From an uncultured Alphaproteobacteria bacterium (GTDB taxonomy: Bacteria > Pseudomonadota > Alphaproteobacteria > CAAHEQ01 > UBA3637), in the NCBI GenBank assembly GCA_937935995.1, contig CALGXF010000029.1, forward strand, positions 1-31,727: DNA of 31,727 bases. Reading direction: 5' to 3'. Below the pieces are notes generated by a model, which ran no database searches, had not been told where the DNA came from, and was given only the letters and a program-made list of their open reading frames with translations. A program made the position numbers and the translations under genes. This document shows positions 1 to 8,065 of this stretch, one piece after another. Position 1 is the first letter of the stretch. The number at the start of each line of letters is the position of its first letter.

Positions 1-398
1 GGAAAGCCGGAATGTAAAACGGCTGGCGCTCGTTTTATCCCTGACGGGACCGTCCTTGTGGGACGTCTCTCACTCGGCCTCAAAGCGTCCTCGTTCGCCG
101 AACCTCCGGTTCGCTTCCACCGCTGTCGCGTTTGTGCGGAAAGGCCGGAATGTGAAGGACTTTGTCCTTCATCCTCACAAATGTTCGGACCGTCCTAACG
201 GACGTCCGCTCGTTAACACTTCGCGACCAAACCGGCACTGTGCCGACAATCGTGTGCGGAAAGCCGGAATGTAAAACGGCTGGCGCTCGTTTTATCCCTG
301 ACGGGACCGTCCCTGTGGGACGTCTCTCACTCGGCCCCAAAGCGTCCTCGTTCGCCGAACCTCCGGTTCGCTTCCACCGCTGTCGCGGTCAATAAAAC
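1..398 (-). repeat. tRNA-Leu 3'-tail repeat array (alpha, beta, alpha')
   Basis: This stretch holds no convincing gene. It contains three units that each start (plus-strand view) with a near copy of the tRNA-Leu 3' end, GGAAAGCCGGAAT, at 1-13, 138-151 (one extra G) and 258-270; the tRNA's own copy is at 440-452. The units at 1-130 and 258-387 are almost identical, with two differences seen by eye. The middle unit has a different body but the same tail and the core GGACCGTCC. On the minus strand each tail is preceded by a hairpin, for example TAAAACG/CGTTTTA and TGAAGGA/TCCTTCA. The array continues beyond the left edge of the window. Confidence 0.85.
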
Positions 399-427
399 AA
401 AAAGACCATTACGAGAATGGTCTTTTT
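399..427 (-). terminator. Rho-independent terminator after tRNA-Leu
   Basis: A perfect 12-bp stem (399-410 with 416-427) with a 5-nt loop has A- and T-runs at its two ends, so it can work in both directions. It lies just downstream of tRNA-Leu on the minus strand and separates the tRNA from the repeat array. Confidence 0.85.
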
Positions 428-433
428 ATTTTA

Positions 434-522
434 TGGTGCGGAAAGCCGGAATCGAACCGGCACGGGAGCAAAGTCCCAACAGATTTTAAGTCTGTTGCGT
501 CTACCAGTTCCGCCATATCCGC
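434..522 (-). tRNA. tRNA-Leu (anticodon UAA)
   Basis: The minus strand folds as a class II tRNA with a long variable arm. The anticodon loop CTTAAAA gives anticodon TAA. The T arm is GCCGG-TTCGATT-CCGGC and CCA is encoded. The acceptor strands GCGGATA and TTTCCGC leave a T-T mismatch at pair 6-67. The 3' terminal region of this tRNA is copied three times in the array at 1-398. Confidence 0.93.
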
Positions 523-603
523 TTCTAAAGCTGGTAGCTTTTATCCATAACATACGCAATTTTTCAAAAAAGTAAAGTCTTTTTTGAAAATTAATCTATT
601 AAC

Positions 604-1353
604 CTATGTTCTTTGCCGTTTGCCGCTGGCCATAATTCGGCTTAACAATGTTTGTTTTTCAATCAAGCGTTCTTGATGGCGGTAATACGCTTTGACGGAG
701 GTTAAATCTTCCGGCATGATAAAGCCTAAACGAAAACCGCCGTTTTTATTTTGAATTAAAGCCAAAAGCTGACCCGGCATAATCCGCTGTGTATATGATT
801 TTCTGCTGTTGTCTGTTCCTAATGTGCGAACCGGTGTTTCTTCATGAGCTCGAATAATTTTCTTTAATTCCGTTTTGCCGTTCGGATTGTCGTATAAAAT
901 ATCGGCTTTGGAAGCATACATCACACCGTAAAAGGCGTTTTCCAGAATCGGGCAAGTCGGAATATCAAATAAATGGTTTCTTTCATTGTCCGAAGATTTT
1001 TGCAACATGTCCATGTATCGTTTTAAGTTATTAACAGCGATGGATTTGTCAATCCGTGCGACCAGATAATTTCCGGCGACATCATTGACGCGTTTATAAG
1101 CCGCAATATAATCATCCGGTTGAGCAATGACAACAGATCCGTTTGTTTTAAAAGCAACGGGGTTTTTAACTTGAATAATTCGTTTGGGCAGACGTGGCAA
1201 CCGTCCGGCACGCAAAATTTCATAGGCATCGCTGACTTCTTTAATGGCATCAATTAATCCGATGTTGTTGTCGTGCAGCAACGAAATGTATTCAATGCCG
1301 TTAATTTTTTGATGTGTGTAATGTTTTTGAGCCGGTTTAAATCCTGGTATCAT
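604..1353 (-). CDS. Hypothetical protein, 249 aa
   Basis: I do not recognise the family. The start is supported by a purine-rich ribosome site (AAAGGGAAA) a few bases upstream of the ATG. The product looks soluble and basic, with no signal peptide or membrane segment. The middle (about residues 90-130) is rich in charged helix-forming residues, and the C-terminus ends in a basic cluster (GKRQRT). Codon use resembles the neighbouring genes. It lies between tRNA-Leu and another unknown minus-strand gene, 91 bp from the latter, so the two may be co-transcribed. No function is assigned. Confidence 0.75.
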   Translation of the reverse strand: MIPGFKPAQKHYTHQKINGIEYISLLHDNNIGLIDAIKEVSDAYEILRAGRLPRLPKRIIQVKNPVAFKTNGSVVIAQPDDYIAAYKRVNDVAGNYLVARIDKSIAVNNLKRYMDMLQKSSDNERNHLFDIPTCPILENAFYGVMYASKADILYDNPNGKTELKKIIRAHEETPVRTLGTDNSRKSYTQRIMPGQLLALIQNKNGGFRLGFIMPEDLTSVKAYYRHQERLIEKQTLLSRIMASGKRQRT

Positions 1354-1444
1354 TGTTATTTCCCTTTGTTGATAATAAAGAATACCCTATATTATCAAAT
1401 CTTTGATGATTTGTAAAGTATTTTGTATAGAATTTTGTATAAAA

Positions 1445-1909
1445 TTATTCTGCTTTTGAAAAAGAGTACACCCATTCGCACAAAGCCTGAAGCGGGCCGG
1501 CATGTTTTCCGACACAAACAGGATCTTTATCCCGGCGTTGCGCCAACGTACGGATTTCCTCGTCAAGGATTTGAGATAACTGCATATCGGCATACCACAG
1601 TTGATAAACATCTTCATAAAAATATGAAAATCCGTAAGTTCCGTTCTTTTGGGGATGCAAAGAAAGGTATGTTCCTTTTTCGAACATGCTTTTGTCTTCG
1701 TCTCGATGCGTCGGAATCGGCAACAAAACATCTTTGTTTAATTGAATAATCATGATGGGATCCTTTGAATCCGTGACATGATGCTTAACGGTTGCAAGGC
1801 CTGATCGGGTGAGTTTTGTAAATAATGTCGGTAAGTCACCTTCACAGCTTGGATACGTTTTTCCCAAGTATTCTTCTTCACAGAAGAAATTGGAAAGATC
1901 TTGAGTCAT
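1445..1909 (-). CDS. Hypothetical protein, 154 aa
   Basis: No family is recognised. A GAGGAG ribosome site sits about 7 bases before the ATG, which supports this start. The protein is soluble, acidic to neutral, and has no signal peptide. It has a Tyr/Phe-rich stretch (GFSYFYEDVYQLWY, about residues 93-106) followed by a helical segment. It is divergent from dut, with which it shares the upstream region, and lies upstream of the other unknown minus-strand gene. A competing plus-strand reading frame across it has no good start signal. Confidence 0.7.
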   Translation of the reverse strand: MTQDLSNFFCEEEYLGKTYPSCEGDLPTLFTKLTRSGLATVKHHVTDSKDPIMIIQLNKDVLLPIPTHRDEDKSMFEKGTYLSLHPQKNGTYGFSYFYEDVYQLWYADMQLSQILDEEIRTLAQRRDKDPVCVGKHAGPLQALCEWVYSFSKAE

Positions 1910-2039
1910 TTTTTCGTCTCCTCATTCAAGGAAATTAACTATAGACGAATTGGTTGAAAAAATCAAGTCAGCTTTTAAAAGCTTGCTTTTTCGTCATTTT
2001 TTTCGTAAGATAAAAACCGTTAGAAAAGGGAGTGAATAC

Positions 2040-2492
2040 ATGAAATTAAAAATTTGTTATATGCCGTCCTATCGGTCGGATTGGGATAAAATGACATACG
2101 CGAAGCCGGGCGATTCGGGCATGGATTTGCGGGCGGCGATAACGGAGACAATCGTGGTTGAACCGGGTAAACGCGCTGTTATTCCCAACGGTATTCAATG
2201 TGAGATAGAGGCAGATACGGATGCGTATGAAATTCAAGTACGGCCTCGTTCGGGGTTAGCTGCCAAAAAAGGCATCACGGTTGTAAATACGCCCGGCACG
2301 ATTGATTGGGGCTACCGGGGTGAAATCATGACGATTTTATTGAATACGGGAGACGAAGCATTTGTCATTCACCCGGGAGATCGGATTGCGCAAATGGTGG
2401 TATGCCCGATTATGCGGCCGGAAGTAGAAGAAGTCACATGTGTGGGGACTTCAGCACGCGGTGCGGATAAGTTCGGCTCGTCGGGCGTGTGA
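2040..2492 (+). CDS. dut: dUTP diphosphatase (dUTPase)
   Basis: The enzyme hydrolyses dUTP to dUMP and pyrophosphate, keeping uracil out of DNA and supplying dUMP for thymidylate synthesis; thyX lies further along this window. All five motifs of the trimeric family are visible in the 150-residue product: PGDSGMDLRA (23-32), RPRSGLA (68-74), GTIDWGYRGEI (86-96), GDRIAQMVV (113-121) and the Gly-rich C-terminal arm RGADKFGSSG (140-149). The reading frame is open from 1950, but I choose the ATG at 2040 because AAAAGGGAG stands before it and the family start aligns there. The 30 extra upstream residues are basic and unlike dUTPase. Length is normal for the family. Confidence 0.95.
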   Translation: MKLKICYMPSYRSDWDKMTYAKPGDSGMDLRAAITETIVVEPGKRAVIPNGIQCEIEADTDAYEIQVRPRSGLAAKKGITVVNTPGTIDWGYRGEIMTILLNTGDEAFVIHPGDRIAQMVVCPIMRPEVEEVTCVGTSARGADKFGSSGV

Positions 2493-2542
2493 ACGGATAT
2501 TTGCTCGCTGTAACAGGTTTTTTTTAAGCATGAAAGTTCTTT

Positions 2543-2570
2543 TTGCTTTTTAAAAAGAACCATGTATAAT
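2543..2570 (+). promoter_or_regulatory. Predicted sigma70-type promoter of ettA
   Basis: TTGCTT (2543-2548), a 16-bp spacer and a consensus TATAAT (2565-2570) lie 26 bp before the ettA start codon. An inverted repeat (GTTCTTTTT/AAAAAGAAC) overlaps the spacer and may end the dut transcript. Confidence 0.6.
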
Positions 2571-2596
2571 ACCGCCATCAATTAAAGGAGTTTCAT

Positions 2597-4270
2597 ATGG
2601 CATCGTATCAATATATTTATGTAATGAAGGATTTGTGTAAAACATGGCCGGGTGGCAAAGAAGTATTGAAAAACATCTGGCTGTCGTTTTTTCCGGGTGC
2701 AAAAATCGGCGTTTTGGGGCCTAACGGAGCAGGGAAATCAACGCTTTTGAAAATCATGGCCGGTCTGGATACGGATTTTCGCGGCGAAGCATGGGCGGCA
2801 GACGGTGTAACGGTTGGGTATTTGCCCCAAGAACCACAACTGGATGCGTCTAAAACGGTTTTGGAAAACGTCATGGACGGTGTCGGAGAAACACGGGATT
2901 TGCTGAAACGGTTTGAAGAAGTCAATATGAAGTTTGCCGATCCGGATGCGGATATGGATGCTTTGTTGGCTGAACAAGCCGAGTTACAGGAAAAAATCGA
3001 TGCGTGTAACGGATGGGAATTGGAACGCACGATTGATATTGCGATGGATGCTTTGCGTTGCCCGCCCGGAGATTGGGAGGTAACAAAATTATCCGGCGGC
3101 GAAAAACGGCGTGTTGCTTTGTGCCGTTTGTTATTGTCTCATCCGGATTTGCTTTTGTTGGACGAACCGACGAACCATTTGGATGCCGAAAGCGTAGAAT
3201 GGTTACAACGGTTTTTAAAAGAATATTCGGGAACGGTTGTTATGGTGACACATGACCGATACTTTTTGGATAACGTAACCGGTTGGATTTTGGAATTGGA
3301 TCGCGGCGAAGGCATTCCGTATGAAGGCAATTATTCGTCTTGGCTGGAACAAAAAGAAAAACGACTGGCTCAGGAAGAACGCGAAGAAAATGCGCGTCAG
3401 CGGACAATGAAAGAAGAATTGGAATGGATACGGCAATCGCCCAAAGCGCGTCAAGCAAAGTCTAAAGCGCGGATTGCAGCGTATGATGAGTTGGTGAAAA
3501 AAGCCGGAGAAAAAGCACCGACGACAGCCCAGATTATTATTCCTGCTGGCGAACGGTTGGGCGATGTGGTGATTTGTGCCGAACATTTGAAAAAAGCGTT
3601 CGGGGATAAATTGTTGTTTGATGATTTAACATTTAACTTACCGCCCGGCGGAATTGTCGGTGTTATTGGCCCGAACGGTGCCGGTAAAACGACGTTGATG
3701 CGGATTATTACGGGACAGGAACAACCGGATGCCGGGTCTTTCCGATTGGGTGAAACGGTCGAGTTGGGATACGTTGATCAGTCTCGGGATGCGCTTAATC
3801 CGAACAATACCGTGTGGCAGGAAATATCAGATGGAAAAGATATTTTACAGCTCGGTAAGCGGGAAGTTCAATCTCGGTCTTATGTGGCACAATTTAACTT
3901 TAAAGGCGCAGATCAACAAAAAAAGGTCGGGCAATTATCCGGCGGCGAACGCAATCGTGTCCATTTGGCCAAGATGTTGAAAAAAGGCGCGAACGTGATT
4001 TTGTTGGATGAACCGACGAATGATTTGGATGTGGATACGTTGCGTGCGTTGGAAGAAGCATTGATGGATTTTCCGGGATGCGCAGTGATTACGTCTCACG
4101 ACCGGTGGTTTTTGGATCGGTTGGCAACGCATATTTTAGCGTTTGAAGGCGATAGCCAAGTTGTTTGGTTTGAAGGCAACTATGCAGAATATGAAGCTGA
4201 CAAACGGCGTCGATTGGGCAGCGAAGCCGATCAGCCGCACCGGATTAAGTATAAACCATTGGTCCGGTGA
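2597..4270 (+). CDS. ettA: ABC-F ATPase, energy-dependent translational throttle EttA
   Basis: EttA is a cytoplasmic ABC-F protein that binds the ribosomal E site and couples ATP/ADP status to the first steps of elongation. Two ABC domains are visible. The first has Walker A GPNGAGKS at 41-48, signature LSGGE at about 165 and DEPTNHLD at about 189. The second has GPNGAGKTT at about 357, LSGGE at about 447 and DEPTNDLD at about 471. The linker between them contains the long charged arm and an ELEWIRQSPKARQAK stretch typical of EttA. The C-terminus RIKYKPLVR also matches EttA, and 557 aa is close to E. coli EttA (555). AAAGGAG precedes the ATG. It is a single-gene unit with its own promoter and terminator. 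Confidence 0.95.
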   Translation: MASYQYIYVMKDLCKTWPGGKEVLKNIWLSFFPGAKIGVLGPNGAGKSTLLKIMAGLDTDFRGEAWAADGVTVGYLPQEPQLDASKTVLENVMDGVGETRDLLKRFEEVNMKFADPDADMDALLAEQAELQEKIDACNGWELERTIDIAMDALRCPPGDWEVTKLSGGEKRRVALCRLLLSHPDLLLLDEPTNHLDAESVEWLQRFLKEYSGTVVMVTHDRYFLDNVTGWILELDRGEGIPYEGNYSSWLEQKEKRLAQEEREENARQRTMKEELEWIRQSPKARQAKSKARIAAYDELVKKAGEKAPTTAQIIIPAGERLGDVVICAEHLKKAFGDKLLFDDLTFNLPPGGIVGVIGPNGAGKTTLMRIITGQEQPDAGSFRLGETVELGYVDQSRDALNPNNTVWQEISDGKDILQLGKREVQSRSYVAQFNFKGADQQKKVGQLSGGERNRVHLAKMLKKGANVILLDEPTNDLDVDTLRALEEALMDFPGCAVITSHDRWFLDRLATHILAFEGDSQVVWFEGNYAEYEADKRRRLGSEADQPHRIKYKPLVR

Positions 4271-4283
4271 TTAACGCAACGAG

Positions 4284-4322
4284 AAACCCCCGAAGATAAG
4301 ATTTTCTTCGGGGGCTTTTTTA
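4284..4322 (+). terminator. Rho-independent terminator of ettA
   Basis: The 9-bp stem CCCCCGAAG/CTTCGGGGG (4287-4295 with 4306-4314) is followed by CTTTTTTT. It lies 17 bp after the ettA stop. Confidence 0.9.
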
Positions 4323-4334
4323 TAAAGAAAGTGC

Positions 4335-4363
4335 TTGACAGATGGGGGGGGGTAATGTATACT
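4335..4363 (+). promoter_or_regulatory. Promoter with G9 homopolymer in the -35/-10 spacer
   Basis: A consensus TTGACA (4335-4340) and TATACT (4358-4363) are separated by exactly 17 bp. Nine of those spacer bases are a run of G (4344-4352). Length changes in the run would change the spacer. This is a known way to phase-vary promoters, as in Neisseria porA. It drives the EGF pilin-like gene at 4398. Confidence 0.8.
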
Positions 4364-4397
4364 TCTATTTGAATGGGAAATAAATAGGAGAAAATAA

Positions 4398-5336
4398 ATG
4401 GATTTTAAAACCAAACAACACGGCCGAACCCTTTTGGAAATGTTGGCTGTTTTGGCCATCATCGGGGTGTTAAGCGTGGCGGCCTTGATGGGATTTCGAT
4501 ACGCTCTGGATAAACACAAGGCAAACAGCATTTACCATGATGTGCATTTATTGGCATTGCATGTCATGGACACGGGCAAAGATACAGTGCCTTCAGATTT
4601 TTACCCGCAGTCCGGCATGACATTCGGGATTGATACGACAACATATGCCAATGGTTTTGTTGTGACCGTTTCGGACGTATCGGAAAAAGTATGTGATAAA
4701 ATCAGGGTTGTTGATGATACGTCGATAGAAGAGATTTATGTGGGTTCGGAAGGACATACGACTTGTTCGGGTTCCCAAACGATGGGCTTTATGTTTTTAT
4801 ACGATGGTTCCCTTTCATCCGGTGGCGGGACATCGGGCGGTTCGGGCAGTGGAACGGAACCGGAAGATCCGTGTGACGGGGTGGTTTGTCAACATGGCGG
4901 GTCGTGCGTTGACGGAACGTGTCACTGTGTGAACGGATATACGGGTGATTACTGTGAAATCGAACCGGGATTATGTTTAAATGTCACATGTGAAGGGTGT
5001 CAACAATGTGATCCGGCAGATGGCCTTTGCAAAGATTCGGATGCTTTGTGTGCTGAAAATGAAATATGTACGCGTCAAGTTTGTGAAGAAGAAACAAATG
5101 CCATGCGTGTCTGTAAAACATCTGATGCGGTCATGACAAAACTGGAAAAATGTCAAACATGGTGTTTAACACACAGTCAATGCAACATAAGTGTAGGATG
5201 TCGAATTGAAGCCAGTATTACGCCGAACGGTCAATGTGGCGGCCCATTAAACACCCATCGGTGCGGAATTTTATATGACAACGGGAGCAATGGATGGAAC
5301 TATTACTCGGCTGATTACATTTATGTTTGTACGTAA
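4398..5336 (+). CDS. Type IV pilin-like protein with EGF-like and Cys-rich C-terminal domains
   Basis: The 312-aa protein begins like a prepilin: a short basic leader ending in G9, then RTLLE with Glu at +5 of the mature form, then a hydrophobic helix to about residue 32. The +1 residue is Arg rather than the usual Phe. A globular part runs to about residue 135, followed by a Gly/Ser linker (about 140-152). Next come EGF-like modules (PCDGVVCQHGGSCVDGTCHC at about 157-176 and a second Cys-rich stretch to about 235) and a final Cys-rich domain with no recognised family. AGGAG precedes the ATG. Export to the periplasm or surface through a type II/IV pilus machinery is inferred; no such machinery is in the window. 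Expression is probably phase-variable through the G9 tract in its promoter. Confidence 0.85.
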   Translation: MDFKTKQHGRTLLEMLAVLAIIGVLSVAALMGFRYALDKHKANSIYHDVHLLALHVMDTGKDTVPSDFYPQSGMTFGIDTTTYANGFVVTVSDVSEKVCDKIRVVDDTSIEEIYVGSEGHTTCSGSQTMGFMFLYDGSLSSGGGTSGGSGSGTEPEDPCDGVVCQHGGSCVDGTCHCVNGYTGDYCEIEPGLCLNVTCEGCQQCDPADGLCKDSDALCAENEICTRQVCEEETNAMRVCKTSDAVMTKLEKCQTWCLTHSQCNISVGCRIEASITPNGQCGGPLNTHRCGILYDNGSNGWNYYSADYIYVCT

Positions 5337-5340
5337 AATT

Positions 5341-5368
5341 AAAAAAGGGCTCTCAACGAGCCCTTTTC
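5341..5368. terminator. Bidirectional terminator between the EGF pilin gene and proS
   Basis: The stem AAAAGGGCTC/GAGCCCTTTT with a 5-nt loop and flanking A/T runs lies between two convergent genes whose stops are only 35 bp apart. Confidence 0.85.
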
Positions 5369-5370
5369 CG

Positions 5371-7101
5371 TTAAACCGTGTTGATACGGTCGATTTCTTT
5401 TTGCACGAACTCTTTGGCAAAAGTCACAACATCCGCCAACGGGATAAAGCCTTTTTCATCCGTGCCGCGAACTTTGTATTCAACCACACCTTTTTCCAAA
5501 TTACGCGGGCTGACAATCAAACGCAGCGGAATCCCCATTAAATCAGCTTCGGCAAACTGCATGCCCGGCGACATGTTGCGGTCATCAAACAAAACTTCCA
5601 ATCCGGCTTTTTCCAAGTCTGCATAAAGGTGTTCGGCCGTCGTTTTGGTGCCTTCTTCTTCCATTTTTAACACATTCAATTGGACTTGCCACGGGGCAAT
5701 CGTCATCGGCCAAATAGGACCGTAATCATCATGTTTGGCTTCAATGACACTGCCGACCAATCGGCCGACGCCAATTCCGTAACACCCCATAATCGGTGTT
5801 TGTTCAACGCCGTTTTCATCCGCGTATGTCATGTGCATGCTCTTTGTGTAAAAAGTCCCCAGCTTGAAAATATTGCCGACTTCAATGCCGCGCCGCATTT
5901 GAATGTGGCCTTTTTGGCAAACCGGACAGATATTTCCTTCTTGAACGGTGGCAATGTCGGCGATAACGGCATCCGGCAGGTCTCGTGCAACATTAAAGTT
6001 CAACAAATGCGTATCTTTTTTATTAGCCCCGCACACCAAGTTCGGTGCTGTTGCAATGGATTTGTCGACAACGACAATACCGCCTTTTAACCCCATGCCG
6101 GTTGCAAAACCGGGAACGCCGCCAATGGCTTCAATTTCCGAATCATTCGCAAAAGCAAACGGTTCTTTTAAGACTTTGGCCAACTTGATTTCGTTGACTT
6201 CGATGTCTCCGCGAATCATGACCGTCACCATTTTGCCCGATTCCGTGATATAGAAGACGACTTTCGCCAATTTAGATTCCGGCATATTCAAAAATTTTGC
6301 CAACGATTCAATCGTTGATGTTCCGGGTGTTGCCACTTCCTGTAAGGGTTTCATTTCTTCTGCCGGTGGTTCCGGTAAAACGGACGTAGCGACTTCAAAG
6401 TTGGCCAAGTAACCGCATTCGGGGCATTGAGCAATTTTATCTTCACCGCTGTCCGTCAACAACATATACTCATGCGCGACTTTCCCGCCCATCATACCGG
6501 TATCGGATTGAATGGAAACAACTTCCGGCACGCCGCATCTGGCGTAAATTCTGTGATAAGCCGTCGCACACCGGTCATAATAAGCATCCAAATCTTCCTG
6601 TGTCCGGTGGAAAGAATACGCATCTTTCATCGTGAATTCCCGCACACGAATCAGACCACCGCGAGACCGTGCTTCATCCCGGAATTTGGTTTGAATTTGG
6701 TACAACATGAACGGATAGTCTTTATAACTGGTTGCTTCCGTGCGTGCCAAAGCTGTGACGGCTTCTTCATGGGTCATCGCCAATAACATGCCGTGTTTGG
6801 TTCTGTCTTCAAAGCGCAATAATTCCGATCCGACCGTTTCATACCGTTTGGTTTCATCCCACAATTCGCGCGGCAATACGACCGGCATTTTAATTTCCTG
6901 ACCGCCGATGGCATCCATTTCTTCGCGGATAATATTTTCAATCTTGGCAGCAACCCGAAATGCCGGCGGCAATAATGAGTAAATCCCGTTGGCCACGGGT
7001 CGAATATAACCGCCCCGTAAAAGATAAATATGGCTGATTAAAGTGGCTTCGGCCGGTTTTTCTTTGTGCCGGCGGCCAATGAGATAACTCATACGCATCA
7101 T
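5371..7101 (-). CDS. proS: Prolyl-tRNA synthetase
   Basis: This class II aminoacyl-tRNA synthetase charges tRNA-Pro. It has the bacterial layout: catalytic motifs near the N-terminus (motif 2 FRDEARSRGGLIRVREF, then MKDAYSFH), an inserted editing-type (INS) domain of about 180 residues, motif 3 (GCYGIGVGRLVGS) and a C-terminal anticodon-binding domain. Two CxxC pairs (CPEC just before the insertion and CPVC at its end) could form a Zn site. The frame is open to 7146, but AAGGAG directly precedes ATG ATG at 7101/7098, so I place the start there (about 576 aa, a normal length); the second ATG has better spacing. It is convergent with the EGF pilin gene. Confidence 0.96.
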   Translation of the reverse strand: MMRMSYLIGRRHKEKPAEATLISHIYLLRGGYIRPVANGIYSLLPPAFRVAAKIENIIREEMDAIGGQEIKMPVVLPRELWDETKRYETVGSELLRFEDRTKHGMLLAMTHEEAVTALARTEATSYKDYPFMLYQIQTKFRDEARSRGGLIRVREFTMKDAYSFHRTQEDLDAYYDRCATAYHRIYARCGVPEVVSIQSDTGMMGGKVAHEYMLLTDSGEDKIAQCPECGYLANFEVATSVLPEPPAEEMKPLQEVATPGTSTIESLAKFLNMPESKLAKVVFYITESGKMVTVMIRGDIEVNEIKLAKVLKEPFAFANDSEIEAIGGVPGFATGMGLKGGIVVVDKSIATAPNLVCGANKKDTHLLNFNVARDLPDAVIADIATVQEGNICPVCQKGHIQMRRGIEVGNIFKLGTFYTKSMHMTYADENGVEQTPIMGCYGIGVGRLVGSVIEAKHDDYGPIWPMTIAPWQVQLNVLKMEEEGTKTTAEHLYADLEKAGLEVLFDDRNMSPGMQFAEADLMGIPLRLIVSPRNLEKGVVEYKVRGTDEKGFIPLADVVTFAKEFVQKEIDRINTV

Positions 7102-7261
7102 AAACTCCTTTGATTCAAATAAGCGTTTTTGTGCAGACGTTCGCACAACTCTTTCTTTGTATCACTTTTTGCAATTTTTTCAATCTTTTTTTACGGGCTG
7201 CGCGCCTTGGTTGATTTTTTGAAAAATAATTCTATATAAACAAGACAAACAGGAGAAAAAA

Positions 7262-8017
7262 ATGACGAAACCTACCCAAAACCCATCTGATGCAGCGGCG
7301 CAAGAGCCGGCGATTTATATTGAAGTGACCAAAGACGGTCCGTATCTGGTTTTCGGCCATCCGACGATACGCCAAGAAGTGATTGCGCCCAACGAATACG
7401 GCCAATCATGGGATTATGTTGCGGGAGAAACGTATAATCCGCCGTCTCCGCCGGAAGAACCGGTTGCCTTGTGCCGGTGTGGGCGGTCTAAAAACAAACC
7501 GTTTTGTGACGGGTCTCACACACACGGATTTGACGGGACGGAAACGGCCTCAAAAGAACCGATTGTCAAAAATGCCAAAGTTTATCAAGGCCCGAAACAT
7601 ACGTTGTTGGACAATGAAGCGTATTGCGCTTTTGCACGGTTTTGCGATGCTTTCGGACAAGTATGGAATTTAGTGATGGAATCTGACGACCGGTCGAATG
7701 AAATAGCTGTTCGTGAAGCGTGTCAATGTCCGGCCGGGCGGTTAATGATGGTTGATCATGCTACCGGCCGAATTTTGGAATTTAAATTGGAAAAATCCAT
7801 CGGCGTTTTGGAAGACCCGCGATTGGGAGTCAGCGGGCCTTTGTATGTTAAAGGTTCTATTCCCGTCAAAGATGCCGAAGGTCAGCCCTACGAAGTGCGT
7901 AACCGCCAAACGCTTTGCCGATGCGGCCGCTCTGCCAATAAACCGTTTTGTGACGGATCGCATGCCCCTGCACGGTTCCAAGACGAGTTACCTTTGCCGG
8001 ATGTTTTCAAAAAATAG
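7262..8017 (+). CDS. CDGSH-type Fe-S protein with two CDGSH motifs
   Basis: The 251-aa protein has two CDGSH iron-sulfur motifs: CRCGRSKNKPFCDGSH at about 71-86 and CRCGRSANKPFCDGSH at about 219-234. Each has the three Cys and one His that hold a 2Fe-2S cluster in the mitoNEET-like family. Between them is a domain with further cysteines (FARFCDAF, about 125-130; CQCPAGRL, about 155-162) that could bind another metal centre. It is cytoplasmic, with no signal peptide or membrane anchor. The ribosome site AGGAG is 8 bases before the ATG. The role is not established; redox or electron transfer is the family expectation. It lies 48 bp upstream of a MATE exporter gene, possibly in the same operon. 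Confidence 0.88.
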   Translation: MTKPTQNPSDAAAQEPAIYIEVTKDGPYLVFGHPTIRQEVIAPNEYGQSWDYVAGETYNPPSPPEEPVALCRCGRSKNKPFCDGSHTHGFDGTETASKEPIVKNAKVYQGPKHTLLDNEAYCAFARFCDAFGQVWNLVMESDDRSNEIAVREACQCPAGRLMMVDHATGRILEFKLEKSIGVLEDPRLGVSGPLYVKGSIPVKDAEGQPYEVRNRQTLCRCGRSANKPFCDGSHAPARFQDELPLPDVFKK

Positions 8018-8065
8018 CTTTACGAATCTTTTTTCATCTTTTAAAGTGAGACGAAAGGTGAAGAA

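Noticed and set aside
162..395. 77-codon plus-strand frame in the tRNA-Leu array
   Set aside because: It lies within hairpin-rich repeats, with no ribosome site; the opposite strand is equally open.
1..398. CRISPR array at the left edge
   Set aside because: Unit length (about 120-137 bp) and near-identical whole units do not fit short repeats with unique spacers, and no cas genes are present.
1950..2039. N-terminal 30-residue extension of dUTPase
   Set aside because: It is basic and unlike the family; the ribosome site and family alignment support ATG 2040.
3215..3586. 123-codon minus-strand frame inside ettA
   Set aside because: It is fully antisense to a conserved ABC-F gene and Phe/Arg-rich, as expected from a shadow frame.
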